Positions 61,951-64,000 of a stretch of DNA of 64,000 bases are shown piece by piece. The stretch is taken from contig JBGURX010000020.1 in NCBI GenBank assembly GCA_045132235.1, forward strand, positions 20,397 through 84,396. Reading direction: 5' to 3'. The position numbers and the translations under genes were made by a program. This stretch comes from UBA1756 sp045132235. GTDB taxonomy: Bacteria; Bacteroidota; Bacteroidia; Bacteroidales; WCHB1-69. The first letter of the stretch is position 1. Each line of letters begins with the position of its first letter. The notes beneath the pieces were generated by a model. That model was not told the DNA's origin and made no database searches. It saw only the letters and a program-made list of their open reading frames with translations.

Positions 61951-62913
61951 ATGGAAACTTTCAATTCATCCAACCCAAAAAACAATAATAATTTTGTCCA
62001 GGACCATGCCGGCTTGTGGGCTATCCTGACCTGTGTCTTTTTCGCCACGACGGTATTGTTTGCTGTTCTGTACTTTACGAAGAGTTCCTCCTATAGAGAG
62101 GTGATTGCCAAGGAGCAGCAGACCACGCAGGACAATCAGGATTTGGTGCGCCAGCTCGACTCTTTGAAGGCCGAACACGCCCGCATCAAGGCCGAAGCAG
62201 GCGACCTGGCCGATTCTCTGGCACAAAAAGACAGTTTGATCATGGCTCAGATTGCTGAGATTGAAGGATTGATGGCACGCCAGGCCGATTACAACAGCAT
62301 CAAGCGGAAACTGGAGCGCGTGCAGAAGATCTCGAAAGAGTATGTCCATCAGATGGATAGCTTGATCAACATCCAGCATGAGTTGGAGCAGAAAAACGAG
62401 CGACTCAACACCGAGCTTACCGAAACAAAGGCCGCTAAGACCGCTGTGGAGCAGGAAAACCAGCAGCTGTCGGAAAAGATGAACGAGGCGGCGCAGCTCA
62501 CGGCCAACAACATACGTGCGTTCTGTGTGTACAAGAAAAACAAGAACAACCCAGAGGTGGAGACCAAGAAGGCCAGAGATGCCGAGCGTATCAAGACCAC
62601 GCTGACGTTGGCGAAGAACACGCTAGTGCCCGCCGGCACGTACAACATCTATTGCCGTATCTCATGTCCCGGCGACGGCCATGTGCTCTGCTTGGGTAAG
62701 AGCGATGCCTACTCGTTCGAGAACAACGGCCAGCGGTTGCAGTACACCTGCAAGTCCAGTGTCAACTATGTCAACAAGGCTGAAACGGTGACCATGTACT
62801 GGGATATCTCCGCACAAGACCAGAAAAAGTTCAAGGAGATGAAGGGAACGTTCATCGTGCAGGTGTTCTCCGACAACGGACTGTTGGGCGAGTCGCGCTT
62901 CACGCTTGAATAG
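61951..62913 (+). CDS. Membrane-anchored coiled-coil protein
   Basis: A 320-residue protein with one N-terminal membrane helix (LWAILTCVFFATTVLFAVLY, residues 25-45), then a coiled coil (45-190, for example QDLVRQLDSLKAEHARIKAE). A C-terminal beta-rich domain follows (PAGTYNIYCRISCPGDGHVL, then GTFIVQVFSDNGLLGESRF). No family was recognised. The layout suggests a cell-envelope spacer protein with a binding domain at the end. It stands alone with its own promoter and terminator. Confidence 0.75.
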   Translation: METFNSSNPKNNNNFVQDHAGLWAILTCVFFATTVLFAVLYFTKSSSYREVIAKEQQTTQDNQDLVRQLDSLKAEHARIKAEAGDLADSLAQKDSLIMAQIAEIEGLMARQADYNSIKRKLERVQKISKEYVHQMDSLINIQHELEQKNERLNTELTETKAAKTAVEQENQQLSEKMNEAAQLTANNIRAFCVYKKNKNNPEVETKKARDAERIKTTLTLAKNTLVPAGTYNIYCRISCPGDGHVLCLGKSDAYSFENNGQRLQYTCKSSVNYVNKAETVTMYWDISAQDQKKFKEMKGTFIVQVFSDNGLLGESRFTLE

Positions 62914-62940
62914 CGGGGAAATTGAAAACTGAGAACTGAA

Positions 62941-62968
62941 AGGTGGTGACGGGGAACCGTCGCCACCT
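62941..62968. terminator. Bidirectional terminator
   Basis: A 12-bp stem AGGTGGTGACGG (62941-62952) pairs with 62957-62968 (one G-T pair), with A-rich and T-rich flanks, between converging genes. Confidence 0.75.
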
Positions 62969-64000
62969 TTATTCTTTTGTGCATTCACTCTGCAATTTAT
63001 CAATTTTCAAGGGCTTGATAATATACTTGTTGCGTCCCTTCCATGTACTCAGCCAGACCAGCTGTACCGTAATTAACAGGCACTCTCCCGGCTCAAAAAA
63101 GTGCTGATAGCGCGTGTAATCCTCGCCCAATAAACATAGATCGATAAAATCATCATGGTCTTCCACCGTGAAGATTCCGAATGGTTTATTGCTCTTTCCA
63201 ACCTTATACTGTCTTTGAGTGACATGAACCGCCACCGTGAGTTCTTGATTGACAAGTTTACATCTTTCCATGGGGTCGGTGATCATTGACAGCGTGGCAT
63301 TGGTGACACCCTTGGTGAGGGAACGATACTTATCGAGGGGATGTTCCGGGAAATAGCGGTCGGCCAGATAGGAGGATAAGCCAGCTGGCATCTGCTCGCT
63401 GACAGCAAGATACATCTCGGAGTAGGTGCGTGTAAAACGCTGGGGCAGCACCTCCATCGACAACTGCAACGGCAAACGGCTCTCCAATTCCGCCAGCAAA
63501 TCGACATAGGCATTCTCACCCTCACGGAGATGTCTGAAAAAAGCGCCGCCCAACTGATAGGATGGACAATACAGCAGATTCATAAAGCGGAAATCGGTAG
63601 TGCAGCGTATCACTTCCAGCAGCTCAGTTTCCATACAGGGATTGTTCTGTCTGAACCACTGCCGGGCGTTTGCGTCATACTTGAGGTTGGTGATGGCAAT
63701 CAGATGACAAATATTTTGCTTGATGCCAGCAAGATAACCGCCTTTGCGACTTTTGTACTCGTTTTGCAGATAAACAAAGAAATTCTTGTAAATATTTTCC
63801 TCACAATAGTTCTCTTCCTGACTGTATGCCTTGGCAAAGACCGCTTTTTGAGCCTTTAGGTACTCCATAAACTTGCTTTCGATGCAGAGCGTTGTCTTCC
63901 GGTCGCGGCTGAGGAGCACCACATCCATGTTGGCGGGATGCCTTCCTTCCAACACCTTCATCTTCACCTCGAAATAGACCTTGTCGTACTCCACCCCGTC
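62969..64000 (-). CDS. Putative PD-(D/E)XK nuclease-like protein, cut by window edge
   Basis: At least 343 residues; the reading frame continues past position 64000, so the true start is not seen (a GTG at 63994 is an internal codon at best). The visible N-terminal part has NMDVVLLSRDRKTTLCIESK, giving Asp, a 14-residue gap, then E-S-K, the layout of a PD-(D/E)XK nuclease core. It resembles the Porphyromonas PGN_0703-type putative restriction endonucleases as I remember them. The rest is helical with no recognised motif. It could also be a catalytically inactive member of that fold. Confidence 0.55.
   Translation of the reverse strand, partial: DGVEYDKVYFEVKMKVLEGRHPANMDVVLLSRDRKTTLCIESKFMEYLKAQKAVFAKAYSQEENYCEENIYKNFFVYLQNEYKSRKGGYLAGIKQNICHLIAITNLKYDANARQWFRQNNPCMETELLEVIRCTTDFRFMNLLYCPSYQLGGAFFRHLREGENAYVDLLAELESRLPLQLSMEVLPQRFTRTYSEMYLAVSEQMPAGLSSYLADRYFPEHPLDKYRSLTKGVTNATLSMITDPMERCKLVNQELTVAVHVTQRQYKVGKSNKPFGIFTVEDHDDFIDLCLLGEDYTRYQHFFEPGECLLITVQLVWLSTWKGRNKYIIKPLKIDKLQSECTKE

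Overview
The window is a chromosomal segment of an anaerobic member of the Bacteroidota, most likely Bacteroidales. The evidence is: promoters of the TAnnTTTG (-7) type in front of most transcription units; a Bacteroidales-style gene set (PG0541-like protein, PorT-like barrel, DUF4919, BtrH_N, FISUMP, DUF4369-TlpA proteins); many secreted proteins and lipoproteins; and an [FeFe]-hydrogenase operon. No CRISPR array, prophage or transposase was found. No gene-free stretch exceeds about 300 bases.

Layout. Positions 1-3014 hold a small PII-like protein and two lipoproteins, one a 754-residue low-complexity protein with tandem repeats. proS and secA converge on a shared bidirectional terminator, and an HD-domain gene follows. 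Positions 9227-21933 are one tightly packed minus-strand operon of eight genes. In transcription order these are a vWA (TerY-like) protein, PP2C phosphatase, Ser/Thr kinase with zinc ribbon, UPF1-like SF1 helicase, winged-helix/HEPN protein, coiled-coil McrB-like AAA+ NTPase, McrC/DUF2357-like protein with zinc ribbon, and a WYL-domain protein. It joins a TerY-P phosphorylation triad to an McrBC-derived restriction module, as in the computationally described CoCoNuT (coiled-coil nuclease tandem) class of Type IV restriction systems. It is the most interesting part of the window.

Positions 22130-26659 encode a four-gene bifurcating-type [FeFe] hydrogenase, followed by fumC. Positions 28275-37582 hold a secreted protein with a CoA-transferase, a BtrH_N protein, a TPR protein, a PorT-like barrel, a lipoprotein, a second barrel and a FucP-type sugar transporter. 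Next come mfd and tRNA-Lys(CTT), then a small accessory patch with DUF1294 and a DUF3990/helix-turn-helix pair that looks like a toxin-antitoxin or defence pair. leuS, a FISUMP protein, an M13 metallopeptidase, nadA and pruA follow. Positions 52000-54200 are an AT-richer patch of three small exported proteins. After that come the tig-clpP-clpX protein-quality operon, a three-gene operon of secreted proteins led by a TlpA-like thioredoxin, comF, a membrane-anchored coiled-coil protein, and a PD-(D/E)XK-like protein cut by the right edge.

How it fits together: the hydrogenase (NADH and ferredoxin oxidised together to H2), fumarase and CoA-transferase suit a fermentative lifestyle. pruA indicates proline or ornithine catabolism, and the FucP-like carrier sugar uptake. 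Several gene starts were moved from the longest reading frame to a better-supported internal ATG; reasons are given with each gene.
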